Numbered from the stretch's first letter, positions 8,283-17,624 are shown. The stretch is 64,000 nucleotides of DNA from an uncultured Dysgonomonas sp. (GCA_945273835.1 CALYPL010000003.1:1-64000); one strand, 5' to 3'. A program made the numbers and translations. Notes: generated from the sequence alone by a model not told the origin.

Positions 8283-9833
8283 TTATTTGGTTATTCGTTC
8301 CAACCATTTAACCATACTCATCATTATAATCATCGAGAACAAACATGCTCCGACAAAGACTGCCCAAGTTGCCCAGATGGATATTTTTTCGTACATGAAT
8401 GTTCCAATCCATAAAAATAAATTGGCGACAGCGGTGGTACCCAACCAACAGCCCTGCATGATACCCTGATATTGCGGCGGTGCTACTTTTGAAACAAACG
8501 ATATGCCTAAAGGACTGATAAACAATTCTGCTACGGTCAGTATCAGATAAATGCCGACCATGAACAGGGGACTTAAACGTTCGGCATCAGCCAGTCCGCC
8601 CATATCTTTTATTTCTATAAACGATGGTAAATTGAATGATCCGATCATCATTATAAGGTATGCCAAAGCTGCTATTCCCATGCCTATACCGATTTTTTTA
8701 GGTGTTGATGGTTCTTTGCCTTTGGCACGTAACCAACCGAATACTGCCATCAGCAATGGGGTAAGTATTACCACGAAAAACGGATTGATGGACTGAAACA
8801 GTTCCGCTCCTTGTATCGACACGAAACCGAGATTGATATTTATGCTGCTCAGATCAATATAGTCGCGGGCGAAAAATGTTAGTGACGCTCCATTTTGATG
8901 GAAAGACAGCCAGAAGAATATGACTACCGAAAACACAGCGAAAAGGGCATACATGCGTTGTTTTATTTCGGTTGCGGTCATACTTGCTTCTTGAGCCGCT
9001 TTATTTTTTTCTTCATCAGTTTGAAGGGCTTTCTTGGCTGCCGGATCGGGAAAGTATTTTTTATTCAATCCGTAAATAATCAATGAAATTGTCATAGCGA
9101 CTATTGCGAATCCGAATGCGTAATGGAATCCTGTGGTAAATACGTTTAGATAGTCATTCGCAAATGTTGCCATATCGGCTGGCACGCCGTTCATACTTAC
9201 TTCTGAGGCAAGTGTTGTGAATCGTTGTGATGCTTGTTCGGTAAGATTGTTATCAATATAACCATGGCAAAGTTCGGGTAAATCGCCGTTATAGAGGAAT
9301 CCATGTGCTTTTAGCCACCAGTTTCTGATCATTACGGCTATGAACGGGGCAAATACTGCCCCTACGTTGATGAACATATAAAATAATGAGAATCCTGAAT
9401 CGCGCATCTTAGAATACTCTTCGTTGTCGTACATTTGTCCGACCAAAGCCTGAAGGTTTCCTTTAAATAATCCATTGCCTAAAGCGATTACGAAAAGTCC
9501 AAGACAAGTGAGCCCAAGTGTCAGAACCTTATTTTTGACGGGTGTTGGCGAGGGTATTGCGATCAGCAGATAACCGACTGCCATAAGTATGATACCGACA
9601 AATATCGTGCTTTTATATTTTCTGGATTTATCGGCTATCAGTCCGCCCACGAGTGCTAACGCATAGATAGAGAAATAAAACACGGAATAGATGACGCTGG
9701 AGGTTGTACCGCTGAATCCGAACTTAGCGCTCAGGAAAAGGGTCAGTATCGCCATCATAACATAGAAGCCGAATCGTTCGCCCATATTGGACAACGATGC
9801 TGCTAATAAGCCTTTGGGATGCTTTTTAAACAT
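8283..9833 (-). CDS. proton-coupled oligopeptide transporter (POT/PTR2 family)
   Basis: A 516-aa inner membrane major facilitator protein importing di- and tripeptides, with 12-14 predicted hydrophobic helices. The PTR2 signature region GNGLFKGNLQALVGQMYD is near residues 118-136, and SGFSLFYMFINVG follows. A long periplasmic or cytoplasmic insert at about 195-230 is followed by a charged linker (KKALQTDEEKNKAAQEA). The first-helix motif normally written ExxERFxYY reads NMGERFGFY here, so the first glutamate is replaced by Asn while Glu-Arg-Phe is retained. It is transcribed alone, between a TATATTTG promoter and a strong terminator. Substrate range cannot be inferred. Confidence 0.92.
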   Translation of the reverse strand: MFKKHPKGLLAASLSNMGERFGFYVMMAILTLFLSAKFGFSGTTSSVIYSVFYFSIYALALVGGLIADKSRKYKSTIFVGIILMAVGYLLIAIPSPTPVKNKVLTLGLTCLGLFVIALGNGLFKGNLQALVGQMYDNEEYSKMRDSGFSLFYMFINVGAVFAPFIAVMIRNWWLKAHGFLYNGDLPELCHGYIDNNLTEQASQRFTTLASEVSMNGVPADMATFANDYLNVFTTGFHYAFGFAIVAMTISLIIYGLNKKYFPDPAAKKALQTDEEKNKAAQEASMTATEIKQRMYALFAVFSVVIFFWLSFHQNGASLTFFARDYIDLSSININLGFVSIQGAELFQSINPFFVVILTPLLMAVFGWLRAKGKEPSTPKKIGIGMGIAALAYLIMMIGSFNLPSFIEIKDMGGLADAERLSPLFMVGIYLILTVAELFISPLGISFVSKVAPPQYQGIMQGCWLGTTAVANLFLWIGTFMYEKISIWATWAVFVGACLFSMIIMMSMVKWLERITK

Positions 9834-9896
9834 AAGGATAGATTTTAGATTTATAATAATTGATTTTAATTTTTATGGTTGGTAACGATTGGTTAT

Positions 9897-9904
9897 CAAA
9901 TATA
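9897..9904 (-). promoter_or_regulatory. -7 box of the POT transporter promoter
   Basis: TATATTTG on the minus strand lies about 64 bases upstream of the ATG at 9833. It fits TAnnTTTG; no -33 element was recognised. Confidence 0.5.
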
Positions 9905-10072
9905 ATGAAATATATTTTGCTTTTATGCTTAAAGGATTTAAAAGAATTATTTTCTGTTATATGTATTCGATTTTATCTATAACATACAGCATCTTATATA
10001 ATCGTTCTTATATTTTTTGTTACTTTGCTTATCAGATATCTGTTTGTGTAAGATTCTACATATACCACAAAT

Positions 10073-10522
10073 ATGCTCAAATATATATATATCACTTTAG
10101 GGATGATAACTCTCGGTCTTGGTTTGCTTGGAATCGTTACTCCCGGACTGCCTACTACTCCCTTGATTATGCTAACAGCTTTTCTTTTTGCCAAAAGCTC
10201 TCCTAAACTGCATCAGCGATTGCTTGAACACCGGATTACGGGACGTTATCTTAAACGCATCAACAATGGTCTCAGTTTGCGGGCACGCATCATATCTATA
10301 TCTATTATGTGGGTTATGGTTTGTTTTTCAGCTTTTGTTATTTTCCATGGGGTTATGCGCTGGGTAATGATCGGATTAGGGATTATAGGTACTATTGCGC
10401 AATTAATCGTATTGCGTAAAAGGAAACCGAAGAATAATGAGGGGGTGACAAACGAAACTGATCATAATTCTGTGGATTTTTCTGAAAATATTGAATCTGA
10501 AGGTTCTCAATCTGCTTCGTAA
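10073..10522 (+). CDS. DUF454 (YbaN-like) small inner membrane protein
   Basis: A 149-aa protein with two N-terminal hydrophobic segments around the signature LGIVTPGLPTTPLIMLTAFLFAKSSP, which is diagnostic for DUF454/YbaN. The LEHRITGRYLKRINNG amphipathic stretch follows, then two more membrane helices at about 80-118. The C-terminal 30 residues are polar and acidic (NNEGVTNETDHNSVDF) and probably disordered, a tail beyond the usual family core. The function of the family is unknown. The gene stands alone between the divergent POT gene and a convergent GNAT gene. Confidence 0.88.
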   Translation: MLKYIYITLGMITLGLGLLGIVTPGLPTTPLIMLTAFLFAKSSPKLHQRLLEHRITGRYLKRINNGLSLRARIISISIMWVMVCFSAFVIFHGVMRWVMIGLGIIGTIAQLIVLRKRKPKNNEGVTNETDHNSVDFSENIESEGSQSAS

Positions 10523-10537
10523 TTATTCTTTTAATGA

Positions 10538-10580
10538 AAGAGCCGTTCATTTTTTTTATTGTTGAACAGCTCTTATCTTA
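10538..10580 (+). terminator. stem-loop between convergent DUF454 and GNAT genes
   Basis: Arms aagagccgttca (10538-10549) and tgaacagctctt (10563-10574) pair with one mismatch around a T-rich loop. The downstream sequence is only moderately T-rich, so this is a probable rather than certain terminator. Confidence 0.5.
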
Positions 10581-10608
10581 GTTTTATCGTTTTTACGGTG
10601 TTATCTTT

Positions 10609-11025
10609 TTAATGCTGAAATTTTTTACGCATGACAATGTAATCATAATCATCGCGCGAAAAAGTTTCATTTGTTTCTTCGTACCCGAATTTTTTATAAA
10701 ACCCGATCACATCTTTTCTTGCATTACACCACACACTATTAAGTTTAACGTCTTTCGCATAATCGTCGAGCCATTTCATAAATTCTGTTGCATAGCCTTT
10801 GCCTTGCACCTCTACACGGGTAGCCAACTTGCGAAACTGCAGGTTACGTTCTTTATCCAGAAAAATTGAAGCTACGGTCATCAAATGTCCGTCATCAAAA
10901 ACGCCCAGATGTATTCCCATATCATCATTGTCTATTTTCACACCGTCAATACTTTTATCAGGGTACATTACCTGCTGACGTATTTTAAGGACCTCGTTAT
11001 AGTCGGCTTCACTAACAGTAATCAT
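10609..11025 (-). CDS. GNAT-family N-acetyltransferase
   Basis: A 138-aa single-domain acetyltransferase using acetyl-CoA. The region RKLATRVEVQGKGYATEFM contains the acetyl-CoA pyrophosphate loop of motif A (Q/R-x-x-G-x-G/A, here VQGKGYA) near residue 80. GFYKKFGYEETNETF is the usual C-terminal motif B (FYKKFGY). It resembles the ElaA/YjcF type that opens with a polar N-terminal segment. I start it at ATG 11025; the track start at 11034 is TTG inside the stop region of the upstream gene. It follows the DUF3943 gene by 5 bases and is therefore probably co-transcribed and translationally coupled. The acceptor substrate is unknown. Confidence 0.82.
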   Translation of the reverse strand: MITVSEADYNEVLKIRQQVMYPDKSIDGVKIDNDDMGIHLGVFDDGHLMTVASIFLDKERNLQFRKLATRVEVQGKGYATEFMKWLDDYAKDVKLNSVWCNARKDVIGFYKKFGYEETNETFSRDDYDYIVMRKKFQH

Positions 11026-11030
11026 CAATT

Positions 11031-12506
11031 TCAAAATTTATATGTTAACATCAATCTGCCTTCGGCAGTAAAAGAATATATATCATCATAATACTTATAA
11101 TTAGTATCACGACTGTACGTATATACAATCAGCGACAGGTAATATCTGTCTTTCAGCTTCGTGTCGAGCCGGTTGGATATGGCATGCAACATCGCCTGCG
11201 AGTGGTCGCCCTGATAATTACCAGTCTGACGGTCAATGTCTTCCACATTTTCGGATGGTGGATATCCTTTCCATGTAAACATTTTATAGGCTTCATAGTT
11301 TGAAGAGAAACTTATTTTGTCTCTATATGCCACGTTTACTCCGACTTTGTAGCTGAAACCGCTTGCAAGATTATAATTTCGGTTATACACCCTGTAATAA
11401 TCGCTCAGAGCTCCGCCCAGAATTATACCATTGAAGTGCGCATATCCATCGACAGACCAATTATTCCACCGCTTACATTTATACATTATACCTGTTCCGA
11501 ATGAAGCAGGTGTACAGAACTTATACGGAATTTTTTTAGAAACACTCGATATAGTATCTGAGTCGTAATAATCGTAATGTTGATAGAAACCGAAATTCAG
11601 AAAATCTTTCCTTGTGTTAATCACATCGGTCACCCATAACCGGCCGACAACGTTTAACTGGCTCAAAAGGGGTTGGGATGCCTGAATGCTTAAATTTGTT
11701 TTTAGCGTGAAATAATCATATGGCTTTTCGCCACCATCATTGAAGCGGTCTCCATAATCAAGATTGATGTCAATAGCTCCGCCGATACCTTTGTCTATTA
11801 CAGGGTTACGAAATTCAAGTACTCTTGCTCCGGCTGATATTTCGAGGCTTAAATCGGGTATACCGAACTGTCGCCCTGATGTAGGTCGCTTACGATAGGC
11901 GTCGCCGTTGATCAGCCGGACGATAGCTTGTCCGGGATTGACCACTCCGGCAGCAATTTCACGCCATACTCTGTTTCTCCCGGTTTTACGATCGTCCCGA
12001 ATCAAATCGGATGCCCGAAAGAAAACCTCGCCAAGCACCATTCCGCCTATGGGCGTGGCTATAACATCATTGGTTGAGGGATATTCTTTTTCCATAAATA
12101 ATTCCCACATGGAACTTCCGCCCAATGCAAATACTCCTGACTCCCAATAATTCAACCCGTTAGCGCGTGCCGAATTATAATACAGATTGCCATGATAGGG
12201 ATGAAGGAACATATTGGTTCCCATCTGGTCGTTATCCCACAAGAAACCTTTTTTGAAATTGTTTTTGATTGTTTTACCACTGATTTTTGCAAATTCTGCA
12301 TTCTGAACATATCGGTCAAATGCCCATACGCTCATATTGATGCTGAATATCTGGGTGCCGGCGCAAAGCCATTTCTTCTTGGAATAATATTTTATATCTG
12401 CTGAATCGGGTTTGATCGGGGGAACAAGCTGGTGCCGTATTGCTGTTTGTGAATTCAGGCTGATACCAATTGCAAAAAGAGTCAGGATAAACAGAGTTCG
12501 TTTCAT
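11031..12506 (-). CDS. DUF3943 exported outer-membrane-type protein
   Basis: A 491-aa protein with a type I signal peptide (MKRTLFILTLFAIGISLNSQ). The segment WDNDQMGTNMFLHPYHGNLYYNSARANGLNYWES and the next 50 residues (WELFMEKEYPSTNDVIATPIGG) match the DUF3943 signature as I know it. The C-terminal half alternates short hydrophobic and aromatic strands, has RLMLTYKF at the end and terminates in Phe, which suggests a beta barrel. The function is unknown. It heads a two-gene unit with the GNAT gene. The ATG at 12506 is preferred over the TTG at 12509. Confidence 0.8.
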   Translation of the reverse strand: MKRTLFILTLFAIGISLNSQTAIRHQLVPPIKPDSADIKYYSKKKWLCAGTQIFSINMSVWAFDRYVQNAEFAKISGKTIKNNFKKGFLWDNDQMGTNMFLHPYHGNLYYNSARANGLNYWESGVFALGGSSMWELFMEKEYPSTNDVIATPIGGMVLGEVFFRASDLIRDDRKTGRNRVWREIAAGVVNPGQAIVRLINGDAYRKRPTSGRQFGIPDLSLEISAGARVLEFRNPVIDKGIGGAIDINLDYGDRFNDGGEKPYDYFTLKTNLSIQASQPLLSQLNVVGRLWVTDVINTRKDFLNFGFYQHYDYYDSDTISSVSKKIPYKFCTPASFGTGIMYKCKRWNNWSVDGYAHFNGIILGGALSDYYRVYNRNYNLASGFSYKVGVNVAYRDKISFSSNYEAYKMFTWKGYPPSENVEDIDRQTGNYQGDHSQAMLHAISNRLDTKLKDRYYLSLIVYTYSRDTNYKYYDDIYSFTAEGRLMLTYKF

Positions 12507-12581
12507 CAATTAACAGATTTCTGTATCAAATACATAAGTTTTCTCAACATCAATTTAGCTTATATTCAATTCTTTATTCAG

Positions 12582-12589
12582 CAAATCTA
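12582..12589 (-). promoter_or_regulatory. candidate -7 box for the DUF3943-GNAT unit
   Basis: TAGATTTG on the minus strand fits TAnnTTTG about 76 bases upstream of ATG 12506, in the AT-rich gap after the RDD gene. Confidence 0.4.
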
Positions 12590-12637
12590 TGAAAAGTAAA
12601 ATTATTATATTAAAATTTATATAGAAGAAAACTTCAC

Positions 12638-13384
12638 CTATTGCAGTGCCAAATAGTTATAATCGTCTACAACTTTATTCAGAAATGCTATATCCGACCC
12701 TTCAAGTGAATAACCGGTTATGCTTAGCACCCTTTCAGTCAGTCTTTTACAGTTGTTTTTATCTTTAATAAACTTACGGTCTTTTATCATCGACGTAATA
12801 ACCTGAATATCCCTATCGGACAATTTATCCAAAACATCTGTATATTTTACCTGATAATTATCCTCAAAATCTAAGTCTGCTATTGTAGGAACCTTGTTTT
12901 GATTTCCCGGCTTCAGATCTATAACAGTTGTACCAGCGACAATATCCCCCAAACGTTGTTTTTTTTCAGAAAAGCCGATCAAGATAACAGCCATCATACC
13001 TTCGGTTAAGGTTATATCTATCAAACGAAACAGCCACCTTAATAAATAGGTTCCGAACGAGGGTTTTGTTCCATCAAGATTGACAACTTTTATTTTAAAA
13101 AGCATTTTGCCCAATGTTTGCCCATTATTTAATGTATCGAAAAGCAAATTATAAAATATTACCGGAAATAAAATACATATTATGAATAATACACCAAGAC
13201 TATTAAAATAATGATTCCAAATGTAAGGCCAAATGGGAAATAACTCAACAATAAAAAAATACCATCCTACAATCCAAAGGGTCATAACTAAGATATCAAC
13301 AATATATGCCAACAGCCTATAACCTAAACCTGCCGGTTCGTAATCTATAATTACATTTTGTGTTGTTTGTACTTCAATTGCCAT
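12638..13384 (-). CDS. RDD-family membrane protein
   Basis: A 248-aa inner membrane protein. The RDD signature is visible: an Arg in GYRLLAYIVD of the first helix with Asp ten residues on, then NNGQTLGKMLFKIKVVNLDG near residue 87. Four hydrophobic stretches cover about residues 20-150. A soluble 80-residue C-terminal tail (ADLDFEDNYQVKYTDVLDKLSDRDIQVI) is longer than the minimal RDD domain and is of unknown role. Some RDD proteins act as ion antiporters, but that is only a family possibility. The gene has its own canonical promoter. Confidence 0.85.
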   Translation of the reverse strand: MAIEVQTTQNVIIDYEPAGLGYRLLAYIVDILVMTLWIVGWYFFIVELFPIWPYIWNHYFNSLGVLFIICILFPVIFYNLLFDTLNNGQTLGKMLFKIKVVNLDGTKPSFGTYLLRWLFRLIDITLTEGMMAVILIGFSEKKQRLGDIVAGTTVIDLKPGNQNKVPTIADLDFEDNYQVKYTDVLDKLSDRDIQVITSMIKDRKFIKDKNNCKRLTERVLSITGYSLEGSDIAFLNKVVDDYNYLALQ

Positions 13385-13413
13385 AAATCGGGACTTTGCG
13401 GAGTAATTGTTCG

Positions 13414-13443
13414 CAAATGTAAATAAATAAGGTCAATTTCCAA
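13414..13443 (-). promoter_or_regulatory. canonical promoter of the RDD gene (-33 TTG, 19-nt spacer, -7 TACATTTG)
   Basis: On the minus strand TTG (13443-13441) is separated by exactly 19 bases from TACATTTG (13421-13414). The ATG lies 30 bases downstream. This is one of two promoters in the window with both elements at the expected spacing. Confidence 0.7.
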
Positions 13444-13467
13444 GTAACTGATTGCAATAAAAGCTAA

Positions 13468-14355
13468 TCAGCCATGAACAACCTTTGCTTTGCCTTTACG
13501 CACCGAATCAAAGGTTTGAAGCAGCACGGAAAGCACTATAAAGGTCACACCTATATAAAACGAAAAATTGAGAGCTTTGGCTTCGCCCAGAAACAACATA
13601 GCGAGCATGATACTGTACACAGGTTCTAAATTGTAGCTCAGGTTGACGGTAAAAGCCGAAATTTTATTCAGTACCTGTATTTGCAATATTTGCAGGCAGA
13701 TGGTGCAGAATATCACAAAGATAAGAAGACAGATAATATCTTGTCTGCAGGGCAAAATGGTTAAAACGGGAAATGCTTTAAGATAAAAAGGTAATAGACA
13801 GCTAACAAGCAGAAAACCGGCGAACATTTCATAAACTAATATAGTCTCCGGCTTATAATCGTTGCTGATGCGTTTGGTGGCAATGGTGAATAATGCCGCC
13901 AAAGCTGAAGATATTATACCCAAACCAATGCCCACACGGTAACGTGTATCGAACGAAAATATCAGAAGAACGCCTGCTAAAGTGATGAGACTGTAAAGCA
14001 ATTCACGCAAAACAAATTTACGGTGAAGTATCATTGGTTCTAAAAAAGAGGTAAAGAACCCTACTAACGAAAAACAAACCACGCCTATCGACACGTTAGA
14101 GGTTTTGATGCTTCCGTAAAAAAATATCCAATGTAAAGCCAACAAACATCCGACCGTTCCGATACGCCTGAAATCTCGAAACGATATGCGTAATAATTTT
14201 CCGATAACAGCCAAGTAAATAAATACAAATAAAAAGGTCAGCATCAGCCGATACCAGACCAATAAACCTTCGTTGAGCGAAATAAGTTTGCCAAATATAC
14301 CTGTAAAACCTGCCAGCAAAATAGACAGATGCAACTTCAAATACGTCTTTCCCAT
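13468..14355 (-). CDS. EamA-family (drug/metabolite) membrane transporter
   Basis: A 295-aa protein with about ten hydrophobic helices, the length and layout of a two-repeat EamA/DMT exporter. The N-terminal repeat begins LHLSILLAGFTGIFGKLISLNEGLLVWYR. The second repeat includes NLSYNLEPVYSIMLAMLFLGE, close to the usual EP-hinge region. A short basic C-terminus (RKGKAKVVHG) is cytoplasmic. The substrate is unknown; family members export amino acids or metabolites. It is separated from the RDD gene by 83 bases and has its own -7 box. Confidence 0.85.
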   Translation of the reverse strand: MGKTYLKLHLSILLAGFTGIFGKLISLNEGLLVWYRLMLTFLFVFIYLAVIGKLLRISFRDFRRIGTVGCLLALHWIFFYGSIKTSNVSIGVVCFSLVGFFTSFLEPMILHRKFVLRELLYSLITLAGVLLIFSFDTRYRVGIGLGIISSALAALFTIATKRISNDYKPETILVYEMFAGFLLVSCLLPFYLKAFPVLTILPCRQDIICLLIFVIFCTICLQILQIQVLNKISAFTVNLSYNLEPVYSIMLAMLFLGEAKALNFSFYIGVTFIVLSVLLQTFDSVRKGKAKVVHG

Positions 14356-14377
14356 TTTATATTTTCATTCCAAGGTG

Positions 14378-14385
14378 CAAATGTA
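14378..14385 (-). promoter_or_regulatory. -7 box of the EamA gene
   Basis: TACATTTG on the minus strand, about 22 bases before the ATG at 14355. Confidence 0.5.
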
Positions 14386-14575
14386 GACATAAAACCAATT
14401 AACTTTCCATGAAACTCGCCTTTAATTATTTTGCTAAAAAATGATAAAAACCGAATGAAGCCAATAGATACCAAAAGTTCATAAAGTGCTTATTTGATAT
14501 ATACCAAAAAATAGACTATTTTTACATTCTGAAAATTATTTTTAAATAATCTGAATTAGGACGTACTCAAGCTTA

Positions 14576-16615
14576 ATGAAAAAATTACTTTTCTCTCTAT
14601 TTATTTTTGCCTCAACTCTCGGGATGAAGGCACAAGATGTTGTTACGTGGTCTATTAAACTGGCTGAAAAAGGTAACGACGAAATAGAACTCGTGGCAAA
14701 AGCCTCGATAAATAATGGTTGGCATTTATATGATGTTAATATCCCAGAAAATGGTCCAAATCCAACCACATTAAATATTGACGAACTGAAAGGTGCAACA
14801 AAAGTCGGCAAGTTTAAAGCTGTGAACTCAAAACTCCATAAAGAAATGGATCCCATCTTTGAACTTGAGATCGGCTATTACGAGACAAGCGCCACATTTG
14901 TTCAACGCTTCAAGGTAACCAATCGCAAGACATTCTCTCTGAAAGGAGACATCCGCGCGCAGGCTTGTAACAATGAGCAATGCACGCCCCCCTTACCTAT
15001 TGATTTCAGTTTCTCGTCGAAAGATCTGAAACCTGTTGCTGAAAATGATAAACCTCAGCCGGCAGAAAATACGCCGACACCTAACGTTACAACAGAACAA
15101 CCCGATACGGCAACTCAAAAAAGCGTTGTTGAAATCACTGATACATTATCCGCAAAACCACAATCGGCTACCGATAGCTTGTGGAAACCTGTTATTTCCG
15201 AATTGAGAGATTACGGTGCGGCCGGCAACGTAGCCAACCAATCGTTATTATGGGTCTTCATTCTTGGTTTTGGAGGAGGCTTGATAGCATTGCTTACACC
15301 ATGTGTATGGCCAATGATACCGATGACTGTAAGTTTCTTTCTGAAACGCAATAAAAAAGATAAAAAGAAAGCAATCAAAGACGCCACCATTTATGGAATA
15401 TCAATAATAGTGATATATGTCGCATTAGGATTGATCATCACAGGTATATTCGGTGCAAGTGCACTCAACGACCTTTCGACAAGTGCCTTGTTTAACCTCA
15501 TCTTCTTTGCGTTGCTAATCGTTTTCGCTGTTTCATTTTTGGGTGCATTCGAGATTACACTACCCTCTTCGTGGACTAATAAGATGGATCAGAAAGCCGA
15601 TTCAACCACAGGACTGTTGAGCATATTCTTCATGGCATTTACATTGGCGTTAGTGTCATTCTCCTGCACAGGTCCTATAATCGGCACATTGCTTGTTGAA
15701 GCAGCTAGCTCAGGAGCGATAATCGCACCCGCACTTGGCATGTTCGGATTCGCCATAGCCTTAGCTATCCCTTTCACGCTATTTGCTATTTTCCCGACTT
15801 GGCTCGAAAGTATGCCAAAATCGGGCGGATGGTTGAACTCGGTTAAAGTAGTGCTTGGCTTCTTAGAATTAGCATTGGCTCTCAAATTCTTATCCGTGGC
15901 AGACTTAGCCTATAAATGGGGGATACTCGATCGTGAAGTCTTCCTTGTATTGTGGATTGTTATATTTACACTTTTAGGAATTTATTTATTGGGTAAACTC
16001 AAACTTCCGCACGACAGTGATTTAAAATACGTGTCAGTTCCACGCTTGTTTTTAGCAATCATATCATTTGCTTTTGCCATCTATATGGTTCCCGGACTTT
16101 GGGGCGCACCGCTCAAATCAATAAGTGCGTTTTCACCACCATTATTCACACAGGATTTTAGTCTGTATAAAGGCGAAGTTCACGCCAAATTTGATGATTA
16201 CGAAGCCGGCATGCAATATGCTAAAGCTAACAACAAGCCCGTCATGATTGACTTTTCAGGTTTCGGTTGCGTAAATTGCCGTAAGATGGAAGCTTCTGTA
16301 TGGACAGACGCACGTGTAAAAAGTATGTTGGAAAATGATTACGTGCTGATAACTCTTATGGTTGATGACAAGAAGAAACTGCCTGAAGTTATTGAAGTTG
16401 ATGAAAACGGACGCAAAACAAAGCTAAAGACCATCGGCGATAAATGGAGTTATCTGCAACGTCACAAATTCGGGACTAATTCTCAGCCTTATTATGTAAC
16501 TCTTGATAATAACGGTATGCCGACAGGACCGTCATTTGCTTATGACGAGAATGTGGATAAATATCTGAAATTTCTTTCAACAGGTTTAGAAAACTATAAA
16601 AAGGAAAAAAGATAA
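14576..16615 (+). CDS. dsbD: thiol:disulfide interchange protein DsbD
   Basis: It carries electrons from cytoplasmic thioredoxin across the inner membrane to periplasmic thiol proteins. The 679-aa protein has a signal peptide (residues 1-19, ending MKAQ) and an N-terminal immunoglobulin-like domain with redox pair CNNEQC near residue 135. A Pro/Thr-rich linker follows. The membrane core of eight helices has the two redox cysteines in LTPCVWPMIP and SFSCTGPIIG. The C-terminal thioredoxin domain has active site GFGCVNCRKME near residue 562. All three domains are intact. An efficient terminator follows, so it is monocistronic. Confidence 0.95.
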   Translation: MKKLLFSLFIFASTLGMKAQDVVTWSIKLAEKGNDEIELVAKASINNGWHLYDVNIPENGPNPTTLNIDELKGATKVGKFKAVNSKLHKEMDPIFELEIGYYETSATFVQRFKVTNRKTFSLKGDIRAQACNNEQCTPPLPIDFSFSSKDLKPVAENDKPQPAENTPTPNVTTEQPDTATQKSVVEITDTLSAKPQSATDSLWKPVISELRDYGAAGNVANQSLLWVFILGFGGGLIALLTPCVWPMIPMTVSFFLKRNKKDKKKAIKDATIYGISIIVIYVALGLIITGIFGASALNDLSTSALFNLIFFALLIVFAVSFLGAFEITLPSSWTNKMDQKADSTTGLLSIFFMAFTLALVSFSCTGPIIGTLLVEAASSGAIIAPALGMFGFAIALAIPFTLFAIFPTWLESMPKSGGWLNSVKVVLGFLELALALKFLSVADLAYKWGILDREVFLVLWIVIFTLLGIYLLGKLKLPHDSDLKYVSVPRLFLAIISFAFAIYMVPGLWGAPLKSISAFSPPLFTQDFSLYKGEVHAKFDDYEAGMQYAKANNKPVMIDFSGFGCVNCRKMEASVWTDARVKSMLENDYVLITLMVDDKKKLPEVIEVDENGRKTKLKTIGDKWSYLQRHKFGTNSQPYYVTLDNNGMPTGPSFAYDENVDKYLKFLSTGLENYKKEKR

Positions 16616-16690
16616 ATACAACTTTCCGTTTAAATTAACATACTTCAATTTTTTTGAAGATTTAATGCGGGATTAAAGAATAAAATATGC

Positions 16691-16735
16691 AACGCATTTT
16701 GTAATCTCTGAATTGCAAAATGCGTTTTTCTTTAT
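16691..16735 (+). terminator. intrinsic terminator of dsbD
   Basis: A perfect 11-bp stem, aacgcattttg (16691-16701) with caaaatgcgtt (16716-16726), is followed by tttctttat. Confidence 0.85.
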
Positions 16736-16745
16736 CAAATATTTA

Positions 16746-16753
16746 TATATTTG
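16746..16753 (+). promoter_or_regulatory. -7 box of the ppa promoter
   Basis: TATATTTG fits TAnnTTTG and lies about 37 bases before the ppa ATG, directly behind the dsbD terminator. Confidence 0.55.
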
Positions 16754-16789
16754 TAGAAAATAAATAATGACGAGTTAACATTTCTACTT

Positions 16790-17404
16790 ATGAAGAGATA
16801 TAAATCCCATCCATGGCATGGTATAAGCATTGGTGAGGATGCACCAGAAATAGTGAGGTGTTATATAGAAATAGTTCCAACGGATACTGTTAAATATGAA
16901 ATTGACAAAGAGTCTGGTTATTTGAGCATAGACCGGCCTCAGAAATACTCCAATATCATACCTGCCCTTTATGGTTTCATTCCACAAACATATAGCGGAA
17001 AAAATGTCGCCGAATTAACGAATCGGGCAATGAACAGAAAAGACATCGAGGGTGATGGTGACCCTGTGGATATATGCGTCCTCACGGAGAAAGATATTAC
17101 ACACGGAGATATTCTGGTCAAAGCTACTCCGATCGGAGGATTCAGACTTATTGACAACAACATGGCTGACGACAAACTGATAGCTGTATTGAAGGATGAC
17201 GCTATTTATGGGTCATTTCAGAGCCTATCGGATTTGCCTGCGTCAGTTATAGAACGTTTAAAACATTACTTTACGACTTATAAGGATTTACCCGGCGACG
17301 ACACGGCTCGATGTGTTCTGACGCAAGTGTATGACGTTGATGTAGCACATGATATTATCCGCCGCTCAATACTCGATTATCAGAATAATTTCGGATACAA
17401 ATAA
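16790..17404 (+). CDS. ppa: family I inorganic pyrophosphatase
   Basis: It hydrolyses pyrophosphate to two phosphates in the cytoplasm, pulling biosynthetic reactions forward. The 204-aa length suits family I. The metal-binding signature DGDPVDICVL is at about residues 86-95, preceded by YGFIPQTY and followed by a second acidic cluster (NNMADDKLIAV). The basic EIDKESGY segment near residue 40 corresponds to the substrate-binding lysine region. It is monocistronic, between a -7 box and a terminator. There is nothing unusual in the catalytic residues that I can see. Confidence 0.93.
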   Translation: MKRYKSHPWHGISIGEDAPEIVRCYIEIVPTDTVKYEIDKESGYLSIDRPQKYSNIIPALYGFIPQTYSGKNVAELTNRAMNRKDIEGDGDPVDICVLTEKDITHGDILVKATPIGGFRLIDNNMADDKLIAVLKDDAIYGSFQSLSDLPASVIERLKHYFTTYKDLPGDDTARCVLTQVYDVDVAHDIIRRSILDYQNNFGYK

Positions 17405-17431
17405 ACAAAACACGATGCTATCGTATAGCCC

Positions 17432-17462
17432 AAATGCATGAGATTACTCGTGCATTTTTTGC
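17432..17462 (+). terminator. intrinsic terminator of ppa
   Basis: An 11-bp stem with one G-U pair, aaatgcatgag (17432-17442) with ctcgtgcattt (17447-17457), has a 4-base loop and is followed by tttgcttc. Confidence 0.8.
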
Positions 17463-17553
17463 TTCATTGCGCAAAGGTTAAAAGATTTCACGAAAGCGAT
17501 TGTAATACCCGAATTTTACACCTCAAAATGTAGCACGTTTTTTATTATTTTAC

Positions 17554-17561
17554 TACTTTTG
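17554..17561 (+). promoter_or_regulatory. -7 box of the CoA transferase promoter
   Basis: TACTTTTG matches TAnnTTTG exactly. It overlaps the TTG that the ORF track uses as a start, which shows that the coding start is downstream. Confidence 0.6.
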
Positions 17562-17624
17562 CAACTGATTTACAAAAGCATATTAAACCAAACAATAGAA
17601 CGCTTTAAATTAACTATTAAGAAA

